Assembly (NCBI GenBank): GCA_013396755.1
Contig: VWZF01006730.1
Location: 1,916,358 to 1,980,357 of the forward strand
DNA length: 64,000 nucleotides
Reading direction: 5' to 3'
Source of the DNA: Sclerurus mexicanus
Taxonomy: Eukaryota; Chordata; Aves; Passeriformes; Furnariidae
Under the pieces are notes generated by a model. The model was given only the letters and a program-made list of their open reading frames with translations, ran no database searches and was not told where the DNA came from. The position numbers were made by a program, and so were the translations under genes. Within the stretch, counting starts at the first letter, position 1; every line of letters starts with the position of its first letter. Positions 50,271 to 61,240 of this stretch are shown piece by piece.

Positions 50271-53200
50271 GAGAATCTAGTGTTTTGAGAACATGTAATC
50301 ACCTCAAACAAATGTTTGGTATTTTTTTACATCAGGTCCCCATTTAAATTCTGTAGCATACACTTGAAGGACTGGCAATCTGAGGTCTCAGAGCACTTCT
50401 TCCAAGAAAGCTATAATTGCAGAGCCATAAAAAGTCTTCCTGGTGTTAAAAGGTGACCAGGTTTGTATGCCCTGTCACCCATGAATCAGAGGTAGAGAAG
50501 ATATACCAGCTTTTTCACAGAAAACTTACAGGAATTACTTTTTAAAGCAGGTCAACTGGGATGCTTGCTATGATGAACCTTAACCTGGATCATGCTTGCT
50601 TAGCATCCAATTGCAAATCCAAAACTTTGACCCTGTTTCCTTTAATGATATGTATCTTTTGGTGACCTTTGTCAGAATACCTAGCCAGTGTGGCTGCTAA
50701 ACTGGAGACATCTTTCTTCCTATCAGAATAGCAGATGGGGTTTATTGTGAGGGGAAAAAAACCAACAATTGAGCAGCTTTGCATTTTTTTCCTGGGAAAA
50801 AAAAAGCATTTAAATGAGGGATTCTTTTCTGTACTGCATCTGTGCACTCCTTCATTTTAAGAGGTATTGTGGAGATGAAGACATCTCATCAGTGTTTTGA
50901 CAACATGTACTAGCTACAGATGCTATATCACTCTCAGTAAAAATAGCTGCACTAGTAACAACACTGTGCCAAGCTCATACTAGGTAGTTATATTTGGCCA
51001 ATATAACCTGCTACTATATAGGGTATTCTTCAGTACTACCATGTGTTGTAATAAAAAAACCTCTTCATTCACTTATTGTTTCTGGGGGTAAAACAAAAGA
51101 GTCTTCATGTACTGTATGTATTTCTAGGTTTCTAAAGAGCTTTATTCCAACAACATTTCTATAAATATAAGTAGGTGTATGCTCATTTTTTGCCAGTTTG
51201 TCATCTGCTTAATTTTTTCAGTAGGTTTGCCCAGAATATGATTTTCCTTTCACTTAGTTTCAGCTAAGCCTGGTCTGCTCAAAAACCTGCTCATAAATTT
51301 CACTCAACTGCTGCATGTAGATTGGCTGGAGTGACTTACCAGTTAATAATTAATTAAAAGAAAATGTCTCTTCCTCCCAGACATCTTCTCACTTTGGAGT
51401 CTGTAACATCAGATAAGTGGGAGTTGCAGTGGTCTGCTGTCACTGCTGTCCTGCTTGTTCTGGAGCAAAGGGGGCAGAGAGTACTGACCAGCAAAAACAC
51501 AGCATGGTATTAACAGCTCTTGCTTATTAAGGAGAACAAAGAGCCGTATTTCAGCCTAACAGAAAAACATCTGCCAAAAATCTTCACAGAGCAGTTATAA
51601 ACACAAATGAGTACTTCGTGAGCACACTCAAGTAATGGCAAACTTCAACCAAATAGCTTGAATGAGTATGTAGCTTTCCAAACACCTTCCTGGCTTTTAT
51701 CCCAAGGCACAATGATGTGCACAAATCAAGCAGCTCAATAGCATTACCCTATGGAAATGTGTCCACAGAGTCCAATGTTCTCTCTTCCTTCTCTAGTACA
51801 CCCAAAATGACTCCTGTTAAAACCACAAATTGTTACGGAGATAAAAACAGCTTGAGGAGTTCTGTCCTTAAATTTTCACCAAAAAAGAGGGTAGAAATTT
51901 CAAGGTGTGATTCATGGAGAAAGTCAATAGGAACACCATGGAGCTCTGCAAAACATTCCTTCCTGCCCTGCTGTTAAATCAAATTAAATATTTGTTTCAT
52001 TTCTTTCTCAATAGACAGAAAAGATTTCAATGCCTTCAGTTTTGAACTATTGTTATCAATAATAAGAAAGGGTTAGGTACGGCAGGGTCTCTAGGTCTCT
52101 GATCTATGACCCTGGGGAGGGAGACTGCCTGGCTTACATGGCCTGGAAATTGTGCAGCATTTCTAAAGCAATAGGCAAAAACTGGTAACTCGGAGGAAAG
52201 CCATCTAAGTCAGTAAAGCAGAAAACCCCAAAAAAGGTGTCTTAAAATCCTTCCCATTTACAACTCTTAGCTCAAAATCTTTCCCTATACAGGTAAGCAC
52301 TGATGTCCATAGGGCAATGGAGGTGGCCTTTCAGGCATCGTTGTTGTACCAGGCAATATTCTTCTGGTGTGGGTGTTACACTGGGTACTGTTTCATGACG
52401 AGCTGGTGCCACAATACTCCTGAACCTTGCTCTGAGTTTGCTTCTTTTATGAAGTGATCATGACACAGCCCTTTCACTCAAAGTTTTGATGGGGATCTGC
52501 TTCCCCTGTTGGTGTCTGCAGAAATCTGAGATGCAGATGACTACATTTGGCTTCTGCTTTTCTCCTAATGGGGTTGAACTCTGAGTACGAGAGGATCTTG
52601 TCTATGCATCATCTACATGCTCTTTTGTAGGCTGCAAAAAATTCATCTCCCCCCTGCTGTAAAAGCCATTCATTTCTGCAAGGAAGAGGGTAACAAACAT
52701 TTTCTCTGTTGTGGTTGAGGATGCTTATATGAGAGATAAGACACTTGAGTACTACTATGTGGTTGATATAATTTTCAGTAAAAGATTACCACAGATAATC
52801 TGAGGAATTAATTTTTGTAACTATTCAGGAACTAAAATGGGTTGCAGAAAGGGTTTCACATTTAGTAGTCCTTGCAAATGAAACCACTTTGTCTCAGTGG
52901 GGCCATACCAGTGGAGTACTCCACACTGGCTGCCGTAGCTTACCCATCTTCTGTGGTCCCAGCTGGAGTCACAGAAACAGTTTGGGTTTCTCTGTATAGC
53001 ACTGAACTGTACAGCGCTGATGTGCCCATTACTTCTGCATAAAGGGCACTTGCTCAGAAGAATTTTGTTTCCCACCTGAGCCATCTCACTGACACTAATA
53101 AAGTCTTGCCAGCTGACATCCCATGTCCTTGCAATGAAAAGCAAGTGTGCTTCAGCAGGAGTGGGACTTAGAGTATTTTTCTTCTGAGCAAATGTTACAG

Positions 53201-53616
53201 GAATAGTCATAAGTCTTTTGACTCTGCAGCCTGCAGTCAGACAAGTTCATTATCTGAAATACATATAATAATTTTGAGAAGAATGCAGTAAAATTTTACA
53301 GAGATCTCAAGAATTATTAGGGACTGCACAGTTTTGAAAACAGACTTTGTGCTTTCAAATAAGGGTTCTCATAGCCTTCCACATTACAGACAGACCTACC
53401 TTAGTATGTAATGGAAAAACAAGATGGACTTTAACAAAAAAAAGCCTTGTCAGCCTTTCCAGTTTTCCCACTACATTTCTTTATTCCATTCAAAGAGACT
53501 GACCTTTTCTCTTTTGTATTAGTCTTCTATTCTTACCATATTGCACAACTGAAAGATCTGACATCCTCAGCTTCTCAGGTATTCATTTTCACCAAACTAC
53601 TCTAAGAAAGAAAATT

Positions 53617-53735
53617 CATGAATGGGAAACTAAAGCACCGGAGATCCAAAGAGCTCACAGAGCCATTCAGGGAGTCAGTTCAGGGAGCACTGAGCCCAGA
53701 CCTCCTAAGTCTAACGGCAAGACCTCAGCTATTCA
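53617..53735 (-). repeat. MIR-type SINE relic (antisense), best preserved
   Basis: Read on plus: ATGAATGGGAAACTAAAGCA, CCGGAGATCCAAAGAGCTCA, CAGAGCCATTCAGGGAGTCA, CAGGGAGCACTGAGCCCAGA, CCTCCTAAGTC. This follows antisense MIR over nearly 120 bases (GATGGGAAACTGAGGCACAG; AGATTAAGTGACTTGCCCAA; GGTCACACAGGGAGTCAGTG; GCAGAGCAGGATTTGAACCCAGGTCTCCTGAGTC). It reaches into the tRNA-related half, including the region of the B box. A 61-codon frame across it is incidental. Confidence 0.7.
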
Positions 53736-56700
53736 ATCATCCTTCCTTTCAACAACACCATTTACGTGTCTGGAGATCACTTTCACATGATAAATCTTTT
53801 TAATTTAAAAAATATCTACAGTTTCAGTGTATGTTAATTCATAACAAGAAAAACAGAATATTTTTACTGAATTATGTTCATTCTCTATCAGTTATTCATG
53901 AATACCAGAGCTGTCACTCCTTATTCAATAAAATAGGTATGTATTAATTTGAATTAATGCAAATAAGGACCATTGATTCCTCTGACCCCTTTAATTCATT
54001 AGCCAGGCTGATTAGTTTTTTAGATAGAGTTGAAGGGAAAAAATATACTCAAGGTGAATTTTGAAACAACTGTGTCAAACTGAAACTGATCCCAGAGTGA
54101 TCCTTATCTGCAAACTACAGGATATTTGTTCCATTGAACGTCAGAAGGATAAAATCAGTCTAAAGTCTCAGGTTAGCAATGGACAGCCACTTAAGAGCAC
54201 TGCACCTGAGAACAGGCTTTACTTTATTGACCATAAAAGTAAACAATGTGCCTTATCATGCTCCTACTTAGGCAGCAAAATACTTTGAGGTGGTAATTTT
54301 CTAAGTTTTCCATACTTTAAGTATACAATTTTTAATGGGCCAGTACTTCACTGAAAAAAAGTCCTCAACACAGACCTTGTAAAACCCAGACATTGCATCA
54401 ATAAATATTCTGGCCATGTCTTCTGACCTTTGCTTCCAGAATTGGGAGCTGGACAAAGGAAGGGACATGAGATTCTTACAATTCAAGTGGAAATTTTCAG
54501 TATTCACTCTGGTGGGGACCACCCCAGCCTCAAGGGCTTTATTCACAGTACTCAAATACTGTCTGTATTATATGATGATGGGGCACTAAAGTACTTCTTC
54601 TTCAAATATGTATATTTCCTTTTACAATATAGATAACACTTAAGAACAAGTCAGCTACAGAACTGAGTTTTTCAAATAAGCCTAAAGGATTTGTCAAGGA
54701 TTGTTATAACACAAGGCAAGCCAGGCACGTGATTCGAGAAAAAGCCCCGGTCTATAATCATCAGCTTGTGTGAAGTGTTCACTGGGGCTTGGAAGCTGGG
54801 ATTACATCCTCTTGCTCTGCTCACAAGGCCTTGAACCTATGATGCCTCACACTTTTCAAGGGAGGGAAACTCTCATTTTTAGGTTACCACATATTCTTGA
54901 GGGGGAGGGGAAGGAAGAAATCCCACTTGCAGTGTTTCCTGTTGGAGCTGCTCATTAAATATAGGATGATTAAATATTAATTGGCCAGAAGATAAGCATC
55001 ACTCTCTAGATGCTCCTTTAGGCAAGGGGACACCTGTGTTTCTATCCTGCCTCCTGTTAATGCCTGCATAGGGACAGGAAAGCAGGTGTCTCTTCAGCTC
55101 TCACCTCCAGCACAGGAGAGCGCCAGTGGCTGGTATGGTGCTCTTTCCCTTCGGCCAGAGAAAACACACAGCTACCAGTGCAATGCCAAACAGTTTCAAG
55201 AGGAGTATGGGGGAGGGCCCCACTGTCTGCTGCTAGGGCACTCACCCCTAAAACTGCGTACACAGACAGAAAGAAGAGTACGAACCTGCTCTTCCTGCTT
55301 TTGGAGATGCAGAGGACCTGTGTGCCTCAGCTTGATGGTTGCCTTATGGTCCGCTCTATGGATCAATAAAAGCATTGCTTTTTGTCCTTGGTTATTTAAC
55401 TCTGAGTCACCCATGAAAATGGGAAATATTCCTTGAAAAATTTACCTATGTTCTTTATAATCTTATTTTCAAATGTGAATCATAGGCCTAAGTGCCTTTC
55501 AGATTCTTAGGTTATGCAAAAAAAATGAAAGACAAGAGATTCCTGTGAATAAAGAGAATTTGCCACATCTATGCCATACCCTGCCGTCATTGTGCCAGCC
55601 CTGGTAACAGGATTATGAGCAGGCAGCACCAGCATGGCAAGAGCTCTGTGTCCTTCATCAGGTGCAGATCACCAGCAACAAGTTCACTTATAATAACAAT
55701 CTAATTCAACCCTGTATTAAGCAAATCTATTGGAATATTTACATCTACTGTGTAAATAATGAACTTTATGTCATGTATCATAGAAGACCAATTAATCCTT
55801 TCTTGCATTTCATATCACCTAAGTATACTAGATGTGAAATAGTGTCTTGGATGGCTTTAAGAGATATCTTTAGAAATGCTGGGACAAGTCTACACACAAC
55901 TGTTCTCCATACAAATGCATTTCAGGCTTTACTCAAAACCCTCTGGAGAAAACAGTATTATTTCTTTCTTTCCAGGTCAGACTCCTGCTTTGCAGGTAAC
56001 ATTTGTACTGACATGTTAAAACAAAGCATTTCTAAGCTTTGCCTACATACAAATGAAGAGATATGGGGTTTGTAGGAAACAGGGTACACACTTCAGTTTT
56101 GGAGCCATATTTACCACAGTTGCCAAAATCTTGAATGCTGACCCTGCAAAAGCCAAGAAACTTCAAATAATAGCAACTAACATAGAAGTGATCCCCACTT
56201 ATCTATGTTTCTGAATTCCCTGGCTTTAATAGATTATTATCTCTGCTCTGCAGGAATAGTTTTTCTCTCCCAGAACCAATTCCTTTAGCACAAGTGGGAA
56301 CAAGAAATGGGCCAAGTCATTTACAAGCAGATTAGTCAATAATCCAACAGCAAATGTGGACTACCATGCTATAAACAAATTCAGGTTTCAATTCATTAAC
56401 ACAACTACAGAGGTATATGTTAGAGACCTCTGGCACTGTTCATCACTCTTACAAGGGGTCACTTAGGTGGCTTTTGTGCACTCTGATCAGGGTTTCACCC
56501 TTTTCCTAGCCTCCCCTGCACGTCCCAGCCTGGTCATTAGAGCTGTTGAAGGATTTCTCTAATTACTGACAGTTGTTTGCTCACCTACCCCAGACACCTT
56601 GGTGCACAGAGATGCCATAGCAGTTGTCAAACTGATTTTTCTTAGCACCACAGATCTCCCTGACCTGGGGAGCATCTGGAGGCCAGTTAAAGCTGGCATT

Positions 56701-57100
56701 AGGGCTGTTTTGTGTGGATGATACAGAGCCAAGCTGTGGGAGTGTTAGGGCAACAGTATTTGGGACTCCTTCCAGGGGTGTGAGATTTCTTGGGCATGGC
56801 GACCTTGTACTGGAAACAAGGTGCCCTACTGAGCCAAGGCTGCAGGACCTGATAAAACAAGGGTATTTCCTGCTAAAATCTTAAAGGACCTTTCTCCTTA
56901 CCTTCTCCTAAAACTAAGAGAGAGAGAAAAATAGTAATTAATTTCATTCTTTTCTAGAACCTCAGAAACTGACAAGTTTTAAGGACTTGGTTGGGTTTTT
57001 TTCACAAACTAATAAAAAAATACAGGACTCCAGAATATTCTGAATTATACACAAATGCACAAATGTTTGCTTAAAATAGAACCCAGATCCAAAGGGAGAT
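53736..57100. other. Unique non-coding DNA, no gene seen
   Basis: No gene is supported. Two frames at 54061-54288 and 54430-54636 are in the same phase and are separated by 141 bases that end in an acceptor-like TTTGCTTCCAG, but no donor, domain or homolog supports an exon pair. A frame of 137 codons at 55662-56075 is A/T-driven and unrecognised. Near 55477-55510, AGGCCTAAGTGCCTTTCAGA recalls another old amniote repeat but is too short to call. Confidence 0.5.
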
Positions 57101-57148
57101 GAAAACAAAAACAAAAGCAAAAAAAACTAAAACAACCAAAAAAAAAAA
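57101..57148 (+). repeat. A-rich low-complexity tract
   Basis: GAAAACAAAAACAAAAGC, then eight A, CTAAAACAACC and a final run of eleven A. It is of the same type as the tracts at 18.4, 32.9 and 41.0 kb. Confidence 0.82.
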
Positions 57149-60100
57149 TCCCAGAAAAGCTGATAACAGAGATTGAAGGATTGAAGCCAATGTACATCTC
57201 CCAGACTAGCACTCCCTGACAGCCAACAGCATTTACATGAGCAATGATTTAACTCATATTTTTATAAATGCTGCATGCTTAAAGGCATTAGAAAGACTTC
57301 AGCATCGAGAGCAACTAAAACAATTGCATCAAATTCCTTTCAATGGCTCCAAATACTTTTATTTGCAAATGTAAAATACTTACAAGTGACCACTGCTTTG
57401 CCTCTGCTTCAAAGCAATTGACTGTATAAAAACTATACATGCTATCAAGAGAAGGAATGAGAAATTTTACCTAGTAAGGATAACACCTTCTAACAAAATT
57501 AGAAACCTATATTTAGGTTCTGTTACTTCATGCCTGGTTAATCTAGAGAGCATGTCCGGGAGAGCAACTGGTGTTAACCAGTCTGATAGTGTGATGCCCG
57601 CAGCAATACGAACTTGTTAATCTTAAGTTTAAAATAGATCTTCACAAGCAGTTCAAGTTATCTATATCTGATCCAACTAGTTTTACCTTAAACAATTCAC
57701 TTGATTTCATCTCCTCTCTTTTAGTGCTGGAAAAATTTCATCCCAATAATGTCTTGATCATTATGTAGCCTGCACTGAATTGCAGAGACAGGAAATTTGT
57801 AGACTTTCCAAACTAATAGCTTCAGCTTGGTGGGGTTAAATGAAACATCAGACACCTGAATATGAAGGCAATTCAGGCACAGTTATGTGTGTTTCAGTGG
57901 CCCTTGCAGCTGGAATCATAAATTAGCTATGGTCCTTATTACATTTAAAAAAAACCCCAAAAATTATTCCACTTAGAAGTTTTAGGAAAAAGTTCACCTT
58001 CTTCCAGTTTGAGCTACAGTACACACCACAGAAGGTCCTAAAACTGATGAGGATGATAATCTTTTCTGCCTGCAGGAAAAAACCTTCATGAAGTGATGGT
58101 AAATATCTGCAGCTTCCACTGCTTTAATAGGATTTTTGCACATTTGAGTTTTGGAAAGTCATACAGTGTGTTCACAAGGGCCTAGATATAGACTTTGGAG
58201 CCAGATATAAATCTCTAAACTGTTTTGTCTGTATCAAGTAATCTGACTAAACAATACGTATTATTCTTTTGCCAGACTTTCTTCTCTTGGGAGAAAGAAA
58301 GATCCATTTGTAAAACTGATCTCCAAAGTGTTACATTTTTACTTTTTTTCTGGCACTTGTTGACAACTTTGGTTCAAAGAACAGAAAATCACATTGGGCA
58401 TTCACTTAGCTTACATTATTAAGAAACTTATCCAACCTCAAGAGACCTTCAAAGATTTTTGTACCACAACATCAGGACTCAGAAGCCCAGAACTTTCCCT
58501 CTCTAAGAAGTTTCAAATGCTGATGAAATAAGGATTTTATTTTGCTGGAATTCAGACAGAAAATGTAGCTCATCCAGAAGAAGTCTTCGGATATTTCTTT
58601 ATTATACAGGAAAAGCTTTGGCCCCCTTCTTCTTTAAATAAACTTTTAAAAATTAAGCTTCACACTCAAGTCTTTCTCAGGATATAAGATATGCTCTCAG
58701 CAGCAACCCTCCTCTCTAGGATGGGAGGAAGCAAACATTACTTGGTCCTTTCAGTCCCTTCCACCAGTGGCCCAGAGAGCTCCTCCCCTGGCACAGGACC
58801 CAAACATACATAGGTTCCTACACACAACAGTGGTACAGGCTCACTGTGCGTAAAACCAGAAAGCACAGCAGATCGATCAAATTAATCCATAATTCTTCCT
58901 CCCAAAAGTATGTTTGTCCTTTTTCAGATACATACTTTGTGCCAGGCAAAGGATAAATCAGGCTCCAGGAGCTATGGATCTGGGTGTATTACAGACATAC
59001 TAGTTAAAGAAAAAGACCTTTTCTCAAGGTTTAAAGACCTTCTTACAACAGTCAAGACTGTCTTCAGAACCCTTTCAGACTGAAGTAGTACTTTCCTATG
59101 GCCTTCACTGAGGAGAAGTACAAAAATCTTGCTTGAACTCAGGCTGCTCCTTGCAGCTCACCTTTGGTGGTAGTTCCTGGACCATGTCTTCCACATGCAA
59201 GTTCCAGATACTGTTTTTCAACATCTTTAGGAGCACACTGTTGCTGTTTGCTTGTGCCTTACTGTCTTTTCATAACGTGGAGAGAGGAGATCATGAATCG
59301 CAATTACCGGTGATCTTCATATGAAGAAGTCCCCACAAAGAAAGCTTCCGCCAACTTTGTTGCCTAAAGAATCCAGACTGCCCACTATGCCATCCTGTGA
59401 AATCAAAGCCTCCTCCCACTTTCTTGAATTGTATCTGCTTTGTACATTTGTTTTAGGAACAGATGACCTTGAAGATTTATGTGTAACAAAAGGGAAGAAT
59501 ATGAGTCCTGTGTAAGAAACTGGAGAAGTACTATGGCTTTTATATCAGTGTGCAAAGCACCAAGAAGCCAGAAATGTTCATTGTGTCAGTGAGTTAAAAA
59601 AAGTCCCACCCTGGCATCCAGGGAAGTCATGTGGCTTGCAATATTTAATAATACATCTTCAGATTACTTGAAACATTAATTATAAAGATTAAAGATTAAT
59701 CTCACTCTATAAACTTGGCTTGTCAATGGAAAATGTATGGCAAAGAAGAGTGTTCTAAGTCTCCAGAAACAGCGCTGGAAAGGCTCACCGAAGTTCACAA
59801 ACTTTTCTCAAAGATAAAGGCTCTAAGTGTATCAGAATCTGAAGAGCAGCCATGCAAAACACTCCTAATTCCTTCACTTACCTGTATCCTAGACAGTATC
59901 ACAGAGAAGAGTAGAAGTGTCAGCCAAAAAGACATGTAGGATATTCATGAAATAAAGAAAACAGTGCAATTTTGCATGGAAAAAACAGAACGAGTATGTG
60001 AGGTACCCGCAGTGCAAGCTTTTGGTCAGTCAAGCATAAGCTCCATAGGGCAAATGCAGAACTTGAATGGAGCTCAGCATCAGCACAGATATTTACTTTC

Positions 60101-61176
60101 TGGTGTGTCTGTCTGTCCTTTAACATGCAGGATGACTTCAAGAGAAGTTATTAGAGTTCTCTCTGCCAGAAAACAAGAGTGCTTTGTCTTCATACATATG
60201 ACTGGAGAAAGTAACCTCCATACAGGTGGAGGGAGAAGGATAATCCCTTACTGAAGGTTCCTTCAGGTCTAACACAGGCTCTGTCAGGCTGCAGCGATGC
60301 TGGTGTTAAAGCACACAAGTTTTACTACACCTCAGTTGGTTTATTCAGTTCTTTGTGGCTTTCTGGGATATTTTCCTCTGCCCATTCTGGCCACAGATTC
60401 ACATATTGTTTCAGTCTGCAGCGTACCTCATTTTGAAGGCACAGCTTTTATCTGTCAGTTTTGCTTTCCATTCTTTTCCATGAACAGATACAAGTTCTTC
60501 CTTACCCTCCTCTAGGTTGTGGGAAAAGTAGGGATGTGATGAAAAGCAAAGGGACAGACATTTCAAAATAGTCATTCTGAAACTGAGTGACTGATAACAG
60601 CCAGTGAGACACTGATGAAAAGCTGTAGGAAATCTCTGGCTATTATTCTCAGCAAGTCTGGGATATGTTCACTGCAGACAAATCAGTCTCCAGCAGCCAG
60701 CCCAGGCACCTAAATATGTGGGATTCCCATGCTTGACGTGAAGAGCCTCACTACAGCTAATGGTGGATCACTAAGAAAATCTGTCTAAAAATATTGCTGG
60801 TGGGACTGTGGAAGACAAGAATGTCCTTATGCTTCTTTCACAAACAGACATGGGACTAAAAACCTGGAGCTGAGGTCATCCTTGTGTTGCAATTGGTAAG
60901 AGCAAGAGAAAAATACCTGGGCAAGTAAGTTTGTGCCCTGAAATGACAGAGCTAATTTGAAGTATTTGTGACACATTTTTCCACTTTTGAGTGCAAAACT
61001 TGATCACTTGGTATGTACATAATATGTATTTTTCACATTATTTCACTAGTTTGGAGCTATTTAAATACTTTTCCTGATTTACATTGCTTCCACCTGGTCA
61101 AACTGGCAGCCCCACTGGTGGCCACGGTTAGTCCTTAGCTGAGGGCAGAAAGCAAGCTTTTCAAAACCTTTTCATG
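57149..61176. other. Unique non-coding DNA; one long interrupted frame
   Basis: No gene is supported. From 59700 to 60254 one plus-strand frame runs about 184 codons with a single internal TAG at 59937-59939. Its product is Ser/Glu/Lys-rich and I do not recognise it. One-stop runs of this length are within what chance gives in 64 kb. A CpG-bearing block at 57541-57640 is listed separately. Confidence 0.5.
57541..57640. other. Candidate conserved non-coding block with small hairpin
   Basis: Three CpGs (57557, 57599, 57609) survive in about 60 bases, beside ACTGGTGTTAACCAGT (57567-57582), a hairpin with 6-base arms and a GTTA loop. The text is non-repetitive, and no frame I recognise spans it. 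The candidate status rests only on CpG retention and sequence complexity. Confidence 0.18.
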
Positions 61177-61240
61177 ACAGGTACTAATACTCTTATTCAC
61201 AGATGAGGAATAATGCAGCAGGTTGGTCTGCACAGCCCTT
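61177..61240 (-). repeat. MIR-like SINE relic (antisense)
   Basis: CAGGTACTAATACTCTTATT, then CACAGATGAGGAATAATGCAG and CAGGTTGGTCTGCACAGCC, follow antisense MIR (TAGGTACTATTATTATCCCCATTTTACAGATGAGGAAACTGAGGC, then GGTTAAGTGACTTGC). The GGTACTA...ACAGATGAGGAA part is close. Confidence 0.55.

Larger units (their letters stand above)
45561..53616. other. Unique non-coding DNA, no gene seen
   Basis: Eight kilobases without a supported gene. A GC-richer patch at 46.97-47.32 kb (with GGGGGCCCCCC near 47034) gives overlapping frames on three readings, which argues against any one being real. A minus frame of 129 codons (52821-53210) contains CPLC and CFC pairs but no complete zinc-binding pattern. 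A Ser/Lys-rich frame at 51666-51977 has no start, partner exons or known family. Possible amniote-repeat relics at 47777 and 48790 are listed separately. Confidence 0.55.

Noticed and set aside
52821..53210. 129-codon minus frame with CPLC and CFC pairs, considered as a zinc-binding protein
   Set aside because: Cysteine spacing fits no zinc finger or ribbon I know, and no further exons are visible.
55662..56075. 137-codon plus frame
   Set aside because: Tyr/Asn/Ile-rich composition as expected from AT-rich DNA, with no homolog recognised.
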